This document shows, one piece after another, positions 43,459-52,222 of a DNA stretch of 64,000 nucleotides. The position numbers and the translations under genes were made by a program. The notes under the pieces are model-generated. The model searched no databases. It was not told the origin of the DNA and was given only the letters and a program-made list of their open reading frames with translations. Origin of the DNA: Paenibacillus flagellatus. Its GTDB lineage: Bacteria; Bacillota; Bacilli; Paenibacillales; NBRC-103111. How positions within the stretch are numbered: the first letter of the stretch is position 1; each line of letters opens with the position of its first letter. Where the stretch lies: assembly GCF_003217775.1 (NCBI RefSeq), contig NZ_QJVJ01000003.1, positions 496,001 through 560,000 of the forward strand, given 5' to 3'.

Positions 43459-44943
43459 TCATTCAATCGAATCAAGCGGATAAATCGGACGCTTCAGCGC
43501 TTCGTACCGGAACCGGCTCAAGTTGCCCGAACAGCAGCCGGGCGTATCGACGTCGATTTCCAGCTTCGAGACGTCGCCGAACGCGGTTTTCCATGCCAGC
43601 GCCGACTTCGCGACGATGATATGGAATTGCTCCGGAGACAGTCCGACCGCGCGGACGTGTCCGACGTCCCAGGGCGCAACCCTTTCCGTTGTCAGCACGA
43701 GCGTCACGCTGCCGCACTCCACCGCGGCGCTCAAGCCCATTCTCGCATATTGGCCGGTCATGTATGCGCCGATATGCCGGTAATTCCCGTCGGACAGCGT
43801 ACGGACCCGCCCGACGATCGGAATCGGCTCGCCGTGCAGATCGTCGGTTTTGCCGCCTACCGGACACCGCAGCTCGCCGCCGATGCCGACCTTCGCCGCC
43901 AATCGGGCGGCCTCCGGATCGCACAGGACGAGAAGGCTCTTCTTCGGCGACGCCAGCAAATGCGGCAGCAAATGCGTCGAATCCGCCGGTGCGCCGCCGC
44001 CGACGTTATCGGCGCTTTCGGTCAAAATGACCGGTCCTTCCGGATGACGGGACGCGAGCGCCACCGCCTCGGCCGGCTCCGTCAGCCGGACGAGAAACCG
44101 CTCCCTGCGCTCCCAGGCCGCCGACCGCAGCGTCTCGCCGCACCGGTCCGCGAGCTCGCGGTCGCCGTCGGCCGTCACGACGAACGTCATGCCGGCGTCC
44201 GCCACGTCGCTGAACGGGAACCCGCCGGCGACCGAAACGTTCAGGACGCCGGGCTCCTTCTCCAGCTCGAACGCCAGCTCCATCAGCTCCTTCATCGCGC
44301 CGGCGTCGGTCAGCATCGCTTGAGGCGCGACCAGCATCCGCGTATGGACGAGCTTCTGAACCGGACGGACGGAGCCGTTCAGCATTCGCTTCAACAGCCC
44401 CACGGCTTCGACGGCCCGGTCGTATACGTCGACGTGCGGATACGTATCGTACGCGACGATCAGATCGGTGCGCTCCACCATCGCCGGACTGATGTTCGCA
44501 TGCAAATCCAGCGTCATCGCAAGTGGAAAATCCGGCCCCACTTTGCCCCGAATGCGCCGCAATATTTCGCCTTCCGCGTCGGGATACGACTCGGCGACCA
44601 TCGCTCCGTGCAGGATGACGACGAGTCCGTCGAGCCCTTGCTCGATCGAATCGACCATGCCGTTCGCGATGGCGTCGAACGCCTCGTCGGTCACCATGCC
44701 GCTCGGCGTCGCCTGCGTATACAGGCCGGGGCGAAGCTCCAGCCCGAGCGACTCGGCCGCGTCGATCGCGCCGCCCATCGACGTTTTCGTTCCCCGGTAA
44801 CGGCCGACGAACGCCTCCCTTCCCTCGACCCAGTCGCCCCGGAACGCCTCAAGCTCCGTCTTGCCGGGCGCGAACGTGTTCGTTTCATGGACGACGCCGA
44901 TGACGCCGATCGCATAGGGGCGGTTTCGTTTCGGTTGTTCCAT
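43459..44943 (-). CDS. M81-family metallopeptidase (MlrC-like)
   Basis: 494-residue protein of the M81 family, whose founding member MlrC cleaves linear microcystin peptides. Visible blocks: IGVVHETNTFAPGKTELEAF (N-terminal; His metal candidate), VVILHGAMVAESYPDAEGE, LDLHANISPAMVE and YDTYPHVDVYDR, plus C-terminal DSTHLLPHLL and TTERVAPWDVGH. Most bacterial members lie in amino-acid-related clusters and have unknown substrates. Seven bases after the M20 gene. The presence of Asp/His in each metal block suggests an active enzyme. Confidence 0.9.
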   Translation of the reverse strand: MEQPKRNRPYAIGVIGVVHETNTFAPGKTELEAFRGDWVEGREAFVGRYRGTKTSMGGAIDAAESLGLELRPGLYTQATPSGMVTDEAFDAIANGMVDSIEQGLDGLVVILHGAMVAESYPDAEGEILRRIRGKVGPDFPLAMTLDLHANISPAMVERTDLIVAYDTYPHVDVYDRAVEAVGLLKRMLNGSVRPVQKLVHTRMLVAPQAMLTDAGAMKELMELAFELEKEPGVLNVSVAGGFPFSDVADAGMTFVVTADGDRELADRCGETLRSAAWERRERFLVRLTEPAEAVALASRHPEGPVILTESADNVGGGAPADSTHLLPHLLASPKKSLLVLCDPEAARLAAKVGIGGELRCPVGGKTDDLHGEPIPIVGRVRTLSDGNYRHIGAYMTGQYARMGLSAAVECGSVTLVLTTERVAPWDVGHVRAVGLSPEQFHIIVAKSALAWKTAFGDVSKLEIDVDTPGCCSGNLSRFRYEALKRPIYPLDSIE

Positions 44944-44950
44944 CGTCCGT

Positions 44951-46264
44951 TCAGTCTCCTTCCGCTCCGCACCAATCCACCGTCAATTCGGCAAACCAGC
45001 GGATTAATCGGGAATAGCTGTCCAAATCGAGATATTCGTCGGCCGCATGCGCATTCGCGCCGGAAGGCCCCAGCACGAGCGCCGGCGTCGGGCTGTGCAG
45101 GTTGAACATGAAGCCGTCGCAGGCGAACGGCGATCCCCGGTTCGCCTCGGGCTCCCGTCCGAGCGCCGTCGCGCCGGAACGGCGGACGACGGCGAGGAAC
45201 GATTCCGTCGGTTCGCCGGCCGGCATCTCGCTGCCGGACAAATACCGGATGAGCGGGGTAACGTGCGGCCGGACTTTGGCCAATATCGGAAAGTTCGGCA
45301 GCTCGCTCTCGTAAAATTGCCACAACCAGTCGAGAATTTGCGCATCGGTCATGCCGGGGTAGCCTTCGATCCAGAAGTTCAGCTTGCCGTCGGCGGGCAG
45401 CTTCTCCTGCAGCTCCCGATTCGTGTCGCCCGATACGATCGAGAGGACGACGACGTCGATGCCGCGGTCGGTATGGCTCCACATCGGATGCGTCGGCACG
45501 AGCTCGTTCAGCCGTTTCTTGAACTTTTGCAGCAGCATGGCGAACGCCACGGTCGCGTCGAGCGCGCTGACCAGCTCTTCGCCGTTGAAGCCGATGCCGC
45601 TTTTGCCGGAAAATTCCGCCTTCCAGATGCCCCCGCCCAGATGGGCCGGATACGGCACCAGGTTCGTCGGCTCGGGAATGACCGCCATATCGGGATTGAC
45701 GCCCATCAAGCGGCCGGCCAGCGTCCCGTTCGCGCCGCCGTGCTCTTCGTCGACGACGCTTTCGATATACACGTCGCCGCGGAGCCGGATGCCGCATTCG
45801 CGCAAGCAGCGAATCGCCTCCAGCGCGGCGGCCATGCCGCCTTTCATGTCGTACGAGCCGCGGCCGAACAGCTTGCCGTCGCGGATCGTGCCCGAGAACG
45901 GTCCGTCCCGCCAAGGCTCGGTCCCTTCATACACCGTATCGGCATGGCCGGAGAAGACGAGCGAGCGGCCCGCTCCGGCACCGGCGAACAAGCCGTGCAC
46001 GTTCGGCCTTCCGGCATAGTTGCGCGTCTTCATGAACGCCGGATGGTCGTTCAAGCCCGGTACATCGTCCAGCTCGTAGACGGTGACGTCCGCTCCCAGC
46101 GAACGGAGCCGCTCGGCAAAATAAGACTGGTAAGCGGCTTCATTTCCGTTCGGAGGATGGTTGACGCTCGGGATGCGGACGAGCTCGGCGGCCAAGGCGG
46201 CCGAAGCTTCCTTGTTCGACTCGACCCATTCCGCGATGATCCGCGTAATCGCGTCCCGCTTCAT
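44951..46264 (-). CDS. M20-family peptidase (ArgE/DapE/ACY1-like deacylase)
   Basis: 437-residue di-zinc hydrolase. Metal ligands: FSGHADTVYEG (His, Asp), GRGSYDMKGGMAAAL (bridging Asp), and DEEHGGANGT (catalytic and ligand Glu); HAADEYLDLDSY carries the last His near residue 410. Family enzymes remove N-acyl groups from amino acids or cleave dipeptides. Starts directly at the end of the RidA gene (adjacent bases). Expected to release a free amino acid from an amide for the later enzymes. Confidence 0.91.
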   Translation of the reverse strand: MKRDAITRIIAEWVESNKEASAALAAELVRIPSVNHPPNGNEAAYQSYFAERLRSLGADVTVYELDDVPGLNDHPAFMKTRNYAGRPNVHGLFAGAGAGRSLVFSGHADTVYEGTEPWRDGPFSGTIRDGKLFGRGSYDMKGGMAAALEAIRCLRECGIRLRGDVYIESVVDEEHGGANGTLAGRLMGVNPDMAVIPEPTNLVPYPAHLGGGIWKAEFSGKSGIGFNGEELVSALDATVAFAMLLQKFKKRLNELVPTHPMWSHTDRGIDVVVLSIVSGDTNRELQEKLPADGKLNFWIEGYPGMTDAQILDWLWQFYESELPNFPILAKVRPHVTPLIRYLSGSEMPAGEPTESFLAVVRRSGATALGREPEANRGSPFACDGFMFNLHSPTPALVLGPSGANAHAADEYLDLDSYSRLIRWFAELTVDWCGAEGD

Positions 46265-46657
46265 TCAGCCTTCTCCTCGGCGCGTAGGCGCGTACGCAAT
46301 GACGTCGATCTCGATCAAGTAGTTGCCGAGCCCGCTCTGAACGGTCGTCCGCGTCGGATACGGCTTGCTGAAGAGCGTCTCGTATACTTTGTTATAGGCC
46401 GGGGACATGCTCAGGTCGCTCAAATGGGCGTTCACTTTGATGACATGGTCCAGCGTCAGTCCGGCCGCTTCGAGAATCGCTTCGATATTGCGGACGCTTT
46501 GCGTCGTCTGCGCTTCGATCGTGTCGCCCGCGAGCTCGCGCGTTTCCGGATAGACGCCGACTTGACCGGAAACGTAGACGAAGTCTCCCGCACGGAGAGC
46601 ATGCGAGAACGGCAGCGGGAATTGAGGGGCGTTTGGCGCTTTGATTTCGATGGACAT
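46265..46657 (-). CDS. RidA family enamine/imine deaminase
   Basis: 130-residue trimeric RidA (YjgF) fold. The substrate-carboxylate Arg is in YPTRTTVQS, and the FVYVSGQVGVYPETRE and VNAHLSDLS motifs are intact. RidA hydrolyses reactive 2-aminoacrylate-type imines made by PLP enzymes; its presence fits the adjacent PLP-dependent deaminase-like gene. Start at 46657 (MSIEIKAPNAP) is preferred since the upstream extension has no resemblance to the family. Confidence 0.93.
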   Translation of the reverse strand: MSIEIKAPNAPQFPLPFSHALRAGDFVYVSGQVGVYPETRELAGDTIEAQTTQSVRNIEAILEAAGLTLDHVIKVNAHLSDLSMSPAYNKVYETLFSKPYPTRTTVQSGLGNYLIEIDVIAYAPTRRGEG

Positions 46658-46739
46658 GGGTACAATCGTCCTTTCCGTTTCGGATAATGGGAATCGCAAT
46701 AATCGCTAAATCGTCCTATTTTCGTTCATTTCGGCCCGT

Positions 46740-47840
46740 TTACCGCACTTTGCCTCGCGCGTCGACGGTCAGCCATTTCTCGAACCGCCCGTTGCGGACG
46801 CCGCACAGCTTGTCGTGAAGATTCGTGACGACGCAGCAATGATTCGGCACGATGCGCACCGTCTCCCCGATCCGGAACGAATCGAGGTCCGGAACCGAGA
46901 CGATGCCGTGCTCCTCGCTCAGCCGTTCGATGACGGCTCCTTCGTGCCCCAGAACGATGCCGTAGCCGGGATGGTACTTGCTCAAATCGCTGCTCAGCGT
47001 CTTCGAGCCGGCGTCGACGATGATCGTCCCCGGACGCGGACGGCCGACGACCGTCGCCGCGATCGTCATGGCGCACTCGTCCTCGCCGATGAGCCCCATC
47101 TTCCACTGTCCGCCGTCCCCGAAAACATAAGCGCCCGGACGCATTTCCGTCACGCCCGTACCGGCGACGTCGGCGACGTATTTCGACGTCGGCGTCGATC
47201 CTACGCTGATTTCTTCGATCGCGATGCCGTCGTTTTCGAGCAACACTTTCGTCGAAACCAGATCGTCCGCTTCCCGCTTCGCCGCCTCGCGGATCGCCTC
47301 CGGCGCGTCGTGGCCGTAGGCGTGGCCGGAATGGGTCATCAATCCGGTTACGCGTATGTAGGGGAGCTCGGCGATCCGCTTCACCAGCTCGGCCGTCTCC
47401 TCGCCCGGCTGCCTGCCGCACCGGTTCAAGCCGGTGTTCACGTCGACGTAAAGTCGGACGTCGCGGCCCAAGCTGCGGCCGAGCGACGACCATTGGCGCG
47501 CGACCTCGACGTCGTCCGTGCTGAGCGTCACCTTCGCCTTCTCCATTAACCGGCCGAGCCTCTCCAGCTTCGCGGCGCCGATGACCGGGAAGGCGATCAA
47601 AATGTCGTCGATGCCGCCTTCGGCCATCGTCTCCGCTTCCCCGAGCTTGGCGACCGTAATGCCGGACGCGCCGTACCGGATTTGCTCCTGCGCGATCCAG
47701 ACGCTTTTGTGCGTCTTCGTGTGCGGTCTGAGCTTGACGCCTGCTCGCGCCGCCCGATTCGCCGTCTCCCGCAAGTTGCGGTCCAGCACGTCCAGATCGA
47801 TCAGGACGGCCGGCGTATCCCACTGCTCCATGACGCTCAC
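46740..47840 (-). CDS. D-threonine aldolase / D-serine dehydratase-like PLP enzyme (DSD1 family)
   Basis: 366-residue fold-type III PLP enzyme with alanine-racemase-like N-terminal domain. The PLP Lys lies in RPHTKTHKS; VDVNTGLNRCGR, TGLMTHSGHAYG and the metal-binding C-terminal motif NHCCVVTN (His and Cys ligands) are typical of D-threonine aldolases and D-3-hydroxyaspartate or D-serine dehydratases. Likely acts on a beta-hydroxy-D-amino acid. I chose GTG 47840 (GAGAGG six bases upstream) over ATG 47831. First gene of the operon; promoter at 47913-47941. Confidence 0.88.
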   Translation of the reverse strand: MSVMEQWDTPAVLIDLDVLDRNLRETANRAARAGVKLRPHTKTHKSVWIAQEQIRYGASGITVAKLGEAETMAEGGIDDILIAFPVIGAAKLERLGRLMEKAKVTLSTDDVEVARQWSSLGRSLGRDVRLYVDVNTGLNRCGRQPGEETAELVKRIAELPYIRVTGLMTHSGHAYGHDAPEAIREAAKREADDLVSTKVLLENDGIAIEEISVGSTPTSKYVADVAGTGVTEMRPGAYVFGDGGQWKMGLIGEDECAMTIAATVVGRPRPGTIIVDAGSKTLSSDLSKYHPGYGIVLGHEGAVIERLSEEHGIVSVPDLDSFRIGETVRIVPNHCCVVTNLHDKLCGVRNGRFEKWLTVDARGKVR

Positions 47841-47912
47841 ATCGATCCTCTCCCCGAATGGTTTGCCGTCGTCCGAGCGCCGTTGGCATCCGAATAACGG
47901 TTTTTCGCGATC

Positions 47913-47941
47913 ATCGTAACACAGGCCTAATTTCACATCAA
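47913..47941 (-). promoter_or_regulatory. Promoter of the nine-gene catabolic operon
   Basis: Minus-strand TTGATG (47936-47941), 17-base spacer, TACGAT (47913-47918), with an extended -10 TG. About 75 bases before the first start codon. Confidence 0.62.
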
Positions 47942-48022
47942 GAAAAACTTTTCCCGAATGGGTAAAAAAAGAATCACCTGTCAAACCGTCTGGATTCGCC
48001 GCGTTTTCTCCCCAAAACGAAA

Positions 48023-48064
48023 AAGACCCGGCAACGGATCGAAACGTCCGAAGCGCGGGGTCTT
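48023..48064 (-). terminator. Terminator after the orphan permease pair
   Basis: AAGACCC (48023-48029) pairs with GGGTCTT (48058-48064), with a further small inner stem; the minus strand continues into TTTTTC. It lies 60 bases past the stop of the permease. Confidence 0.72.
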
Positions 48065-48123
48065 CCCGATCGGCGACATGGAGCCTTGGCCCTTGTCCCG
48101 AACGTCTCGGGCTGCGGGCGCGG

Positions 48124-49011
48124 TTATCCTTTGATGGAACCGAGCAGCATCCCTTTGACGAAATATTTTTGCAGAAACGGATAAATAATTAAGATCGGAA
48201 TGATCGCGACGACGACGGTCGCCATCTTGATCGTCTCCGGCGGCAGCTGCTGAATGTCGCTCGCGTTAATGTTCAGCTCCGTACTGACGCTAGGCGACAC
48301 GATCATGTTCCGCAGGACGACCTGGATCGGCATCATGTCCTTGTCGGTCATGTACATGATCCCGCCGAAGTACGCGTTCCAGTGGCCGACTCCGTAGAAC
48401 AGCCCGAGCGTGGCCAGAATCGGAAGCGACAGCGGAAGCACGATGCGGAACAGCGTCTGCATGTCGCCGCAGCCGTCGACCTTCGCCGCCTCCTCGATTT
48501 CGCTCGGCAAATTCTCGAAATACGTCTTCATGATGAGCAGGTTGAAGGACGAGACGAGCCCCGGAATAATGAGCGCCCAGATCGAGTTCAGCAAACCGGT
48601 CGAGCGGACGACGATATAGAGCGGGATCAGGCCGCCCGAGAACAGCATCGTGAAGACGATGCCGACGAGGACGACGTTGCGCCCCGGCAAAAACTTTTTC
48701 GACAGCGGATAAGCGAGGAACGTCGTCACGAGCAGGTTGCAGAACGTACCGATCACCGTTACCCGCACCGTCACCCACAGCGCCTTCGGAATGCGATCGC
48801 TTTCGAAAATGTACTTGTACGCCTCGGTCGTCACTTCGTTCGGCCAAATGACGAACCCGCCGTTGCGAAGCACCTCGGCGATCGGCGTGATCGACATGAC
48901 GATGACGTAATAGAGCGGAAACAGCGTAGCCAGGCCGAACAGCGTCATGGACAAGTAGATGAAAAAATCGACGACGTAGTCGGATTTCGTCTTTTTGAGT
49001 ATGAATGACAT
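48124..49011 (-). CDS. Carbohydrate ABC transporter permease, YtcP type (third system)
   Basis: 295-residue CUT1 permease with six membrane helices, EAA loop EIEEAAKVDGCGDMQTLF near residues 168-185 and family-typical ending GMLLGSIKG. AGGAGG lies before the start. Follows the LplB-type partner by 12 bases. No binding protein or ATPase is encoded in the neighbourhood. Confidence 0.92.
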   Translation of the reverse strand: MSFILKKTKSDYVVDFFIYLSMTLFGLATLFPLYYVIVMSITPIAEVLRNGGFVIWPNEVTTEAYKYIFESDRIPKALWVTVRVTVIGTFCNLLVTTFLAYPLSKKFLPGRNVVLVGIVFTMLFSGGLIPLYIVVRSTGLLNSIWALIIPGLVSSFNLLIMKTYFENLPSEIEEAAKVDGCGDMQTLFRIVLPLSLPILATLGLFYGVGHWNAYFGGIMYMTDKDMMPIQVVLRNMIVSPSVSTELNINASDIQQLPPETIKMATVVVAIIPILIIYPFLQKYFVKGMLLGSIKG

Positions 49012-49023
49012 CGGTTTGACCTC

Positions 49024-49986
49024 CTACCAGATTCCGGACCCGCCGAGTTTTTTCGCAAGCTTGTTCGCCGAAACGACGAGGATGAAGCCGATGACCGATT
49101 TGAAGAAGCCGACCGCCGCCGCGACGCTGAAGTCGAGGCTTTCGATCCCCCGGCGGAACACCCACGTGTCGATAATGTCCCCGACCTCGTAGACCCGCGC
49201 GTTGAGGAAGATGTACACCTGCTCGAAGCCGGCGTCGAGAATGTGGCCGATGCGCAAAATGAGCAGCAGGACGAACACTTCGCGAATGCCGGGCAGCGTA
49301 ATGTGCCAAATTTGTCTCCAGCGGCCCGCTCCGTCGACGACGGCCGCTTCGTACAGCTCGTGGTTGATCGTGGCGAGCGCCGCCAGGTAGATGATCGCCC
49401 CGTAGCCGGTGCTTTTCCAGATGTCCGTCAAAATGAGGATCGGCCGGAACCAATCTTTGTCGGTCAGCAGGTTGAGCGTCTCGCCCGTATGATCGCGCCA
49501 CCATGTGCTGATCAGGCCGGCGTCCGGCGCCAAAAACGAGAAGACGAGACCGTACACGATAATCCATGACAGAAAGTACGGTCCGTACGTCACGGTCTGG
49601 ATCGCCCGCTTGAACCATTGGACGCGAATTTCGTTCAGAATGAGGGCGAGCAGGACGTCCGGAAGCATATTGAACGCGATCCGGTACACGCTGATGATCA
49701 GCGTGTTGCGAATCAGATCCGGAAAGTCCGGCGACGTGAAGACGGTGCGAAAATTGTCGAGCCCCGCCCACTCGCTCCCCCAAATCCCTTTGACCAAGTT
49801 GTACTTCTTGAACGCGATCAGCAAGCCGCCCATCGGAATGTAGTGGTAGATGATGTAGTACAAAATTCCCGGTAGCATCATCAAGTAAAACCAACGATAA
49901 CGGACAAGCGCTTTTCCCAATAGGAGGATTTTTTGCTTGACGGTCGTTTGGTCCGAGGTGCTTGCCAAAGCTTGGTCTGTCTTCAC
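49024..49986 (-). CDS. Carbohydrate ABC transporter permease, LplB type (third system)
   Basis: 320-residue permease. Start chosen at GTG 49986 because AGGAGG lies nine bases upstream; the frame is open to 50043 without a ribosome site. N-terminal cytoplasmic Thr/Lys-rich segment, first helix near residues 35-55, IIYHYIPMGGL motif, EAA loop YEAAVVDGAGRWRQ, ending KLAKKLGGSGIW. Paired with the YtcP-type gene downstream under a strong promoter at 50061-50089. Confidence 0.9.
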   Translation of the reverse strand: MKTDQALASTSDQTTVKQKILLLGKALVRYRWFYLMMLPGILYYIIYHYIPMGGLLIAFKKYNLVKGIWGSEWAGLDNFRTVFTSPDFPDLIRNTLIISVYRIAFNMLPDVLLALILNEIRVQWFKRAIQTVTYGPYFLSWIIVYGLVFSFLAPDAGLISTWWRDHTGETLNLLTDKDWFRPILILTDIWKSTGYGAIIYLAALATINHELYEAAVVDGAGRWRQIWHITLPGIREVFVLLLILRIGHILDAGFEQVYIFLNARVYEVGDIIDTWVFRRGIESLDFSVAAAVGFFKSVIGFILVVSANKLAKKLGGSGIW

Positions 49987-50060
49987 TTTTGCATTCCTCC
50001 TGGTTGATTGGCGTATCGCGCCGAAACAATAAAGCGTTTTCACAGCTATCCCATATCAAC

Positions 50061-50089
50061 ATCATATTCGTTCATGTTATCGATTACAA
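50061..50089 (-). promoter_or_regulatory. Strong promoter of the orphan permease pair
   Basis: Minus-strand TTGTAA (50084-50089), 17-base spacer, TATGAT (50061-50066); 74 bases before the GTG start. Close to the sigma-A consensus. Confidence 0.65.
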
Positions 50090-50138
50090 GATTTGCATTG
50101 ACGCGAAATATGTCTTTAAAAGGTCTTTATTATCCGAA

Positions 50139-50154
50139 ACGTTACACATAACGT
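50139..50154. promoter_or_regulatory. Operator-like inverted repeat upstream of the permease promoter
   Basis: Perfect ACGTTA-CACA-TAACGT, 50 bases upstream of the -35. It lacks a T run, so it is more likely a protein-binding site than a terminator; its position suits an activator. Confidence 0.45.
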
Positions 50155-50157
50155 GTC

Positions 50158-51858
50158 TTAAATTCGGACAACCGTTCGGCGGCAGCGGATTCCGAACCTT
50201 ATCTCCGTCCCGGAGCCGGAATCGCCCGCGCCGTCTGAGGAGACGGGTACGTAGACGACGATGTCCCGACCTTCGGAACGCCCGTCGACCACGACGTTGC
50301 CTTCGTCGTCGAGGCGGGGAATTAAAGACCGGCGGTATCGCTCCCAATCGTTTACTTTTTTCCCTGTCCAAAAATCGAAGCCGAGCCGGCGCGCTTCGCG
50401 GACGAGCAGGCGAATCGAATCGCGCACCGCTTCCCACCGGTCGATATGAATTTGGTGATACAGGAAATGGGCCACTCCCCCCACCCGTTTCACCTGCTCC
50501 AAAAACGGCACGATGACCGAATTGTCGGATAGGTTGGACAGTTCCAAATCCTGAGTCAAAAAGCTCATTTCGAGCACGTCGTACATCCGGTTCCCCTCGG
50601 TCGACCAAGCGATCGGGAAGTACGGGTGGCACGTGCCGAACAGCATGCCGACGTTGCCCTTCTTGCTCGGGCCTCGCGTCTGGTCGGCGGCGATGCCGTG
50701 ACGTTCGCACCATTCGAACAGCTCGCCCCAGCCTTCGAAGCGGGTGTAATGGTTTTTGTTCGACGTGACGCCGTCAAGATCCGCCGCGTCTTTCAGCCAT
50801 TGCAGCTGACGGGCGAACTCTTCCTCCGCCCAGGCGCCGCCCTGCGCCTCCAGGGCGTTGTAGTGGAACGCGAGCTCGTGCCCGGCCGCCTTCACCTCGT
50901 CGTACACCGGCTTGCCGTATCCCGGCTCCAGCATGCACCACGTCGTCCGGATGCCGAGCTCGGCCAACAGCGCGAGCGTCGTTCTCGCCTGCTTATCCTG
51001 ATTATGGTCGCTGTCGTGGGAAATCATGAGCACTTGGGAGACGCCGTCCGGGTAATAGCCGACGAATGGCACCGTCTTGCCCGTTTCGACGACCGTGCCG
51101 AGCAGGGCGCCGACGAACGCTTCCCGCCACAGGTCGGCATACGGATATGCGAAATACGGCATGCCGGTCTCGGTCGTTTTCCGGTCCCAGCGCCAATCGA
51201 CGGCCGCCTGGTCGTCCGCTTTCAGGATGCCGTCGTCGACCGCTCCCGTCCCGTCGGGTGCCGGGGCTCCGTCCTCGAGGACCGGTCCTTTGCCCTGCTG
51301 CAGCCGCACGATCGTATCCCATATGTCGACGGACCAGCGGTACAGCCGGCCGCCGCCGACCCGAAACGTTTGCAGAGCCGCTCCGGCCGGCTCCCCGTCG
51401 GGACGATCGCGGACGATCCGGCCTTTCTCCTCGCACGTGACGCCGCCTCCGGCCGCTCCGCTTCGCCACGGCAACGCTTCCAAAAAGCGCAGCGGCGTCC
51501 GCTCCTCGTTTCCGGCCGGCTCCAGCAGCGCGTAGCCCGGCGCGACGCAAGCCTCCTTCGCGTAGCCCAGCGTGACGCCGAGCTTGTTCAAGTTCGCGCA
51601 GCCGATCACGATTCCGCCGCGCTCCATGTACGCCGTTATCGCCGCAACCGTCCGATCGTCCTCCGAGCATACCGCCGCCACGACAACGTCGCAGTCGCAA
51701 TGCTCCAGCTCCTCCGCATCGTTCAGCGTCGCGAACGGCAGTCCGGCATGGGCGAGCACTTCGCCCGCGTACAGCCCGAACGCGTTCAAGCCGAATCGCT
51801 GTCTGAGCAGGACGGCGTTCCGGTCGTACAGCACGGCAATCTTGGCCATTTTCGTCAT
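50158..51858 (-). CDS. Amidotransferase-fold plus polysaccharide-deacetylase-like fusion protein
   Basis: 566-residue cytoplasmic protein with no signal peptide. N-terminal 200 residues look like a class-I glutamine-amidotransferase/ThuA fold (KIAVLYDRN ... VVVAAVCSED, ERGGIVIGCAN) but without a clear catalytic triad. The rest (about residues 265-500) resembles a NodB-type deacetylase barrel: SHDSDHNQDK at the Asp metal position, AAGHELAFHYNAL at the His position, FLYHQIHIDRW near the C-terminal catalytic region. Could be a deacetylase or a carbohydrate-sensing pseudoenzyme. It lies just upstream of the orphan permeases and is transcribed the same way, so it likely belongs to the same carbohydrate system. 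AGAGGAAG before the ATG. Confidence 0.7.
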   Translation of the reverse strand: MTKMAKIAVLYDRNAVLLRQRFGLNAFGLYAGEVLAHAGLPFATLNDAEELEHCDCDVVVAAVCSEDDRTVAAITAYMERGGIVIGCANLNKLGVTLGYAKEACVAPGYALLEPAGNEERTPLRFLEALPWRSGAAGGGVTCEEKGRIVRDRPDGEPAGAALQTFRVGGGRLYRWSVDIWDTIVRLQQGKGPVLEDGAPAPDGTGAVDDGILKADDQAAVDWRWDRKTTETGMPYFAYPYADLWREAFVGALLGTVVETGKTVPFVGYYPDGVSQVLMISHDSDHNQDKQARTTLALLAELGIRTTWCMLEPGYGKPVYDEVKAAGHELAFHYNALEAQGGAWAEEEFARQLQWLKDAADLDGVTSNKNHYTRFEGWGELFEWCERHGIAADQTRGPSKKGNVGMLFGTCHPYFPIAWSTEGNRMYDVLEMSFLTQDLELSNLSDNSVIVPFLEQVKRVGGVAHFLYHQIHIDRWEAVRDSIRLLVREARRLGFDFWTGKKVNDWERYRRSLIPRLDDEGNVVVDGRSEGRDIVVYVPVSSDGAGDSGSGTEIRFGIRCRRTVVRI

Positions 51859-52222
51859 AACGTCATCTTCCTCTCTCCGATTGGACCGTGCGCATCGCTT
51901 TGCGCATCAAGCTTCGTCGCACTTTGTTGTACTGTATAATACCTGTATACGAAAAGAAATCATTCCGATGTTACCATATATGCCGCCATCCGGCAATGCA
52001 GAAGTTTTGCCACATGAACCGATTTTGCGAAAAAGCGGCGCGAAAGGCGTTCCGATGCGTTCCGCAGCGGCTCGTGCCCGGCCGGACCGACCGGAAAATA
52101 CCGGTATCGACGCCACGCGGCTTGTCTTCCCCGCGAGCGCTGGCGTACGATAAGTAGAGCGAATGGCCCGCCTGAACGTCGGGCCGGGCAACGTCGCGGA
52201 TAAAGGAGAGGAGCGCCGATTG
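51859..52222. other. Divergent intergenic region with TATAAT and 11-bp direct repeat
   Basis: 364 bases between the fusion gene and the LOG gene. TATAAT (51935-51940) and the repeated heptamer CTGTATA (51932-51938 and 51943-51949, 11-base period) lie in its first third and could serve the minus-strand fusion gene, the plus-strand gene, or both. The rest (52000-52200) shows no gene or clear signal. Confidence 0.45.

Noticed and set aside
41671-45105. 1144-residue plus-strand frame
   Set aside because: Antisense shadow across three well-supported minus-strand genes; no domain resemblance or ribosome site.
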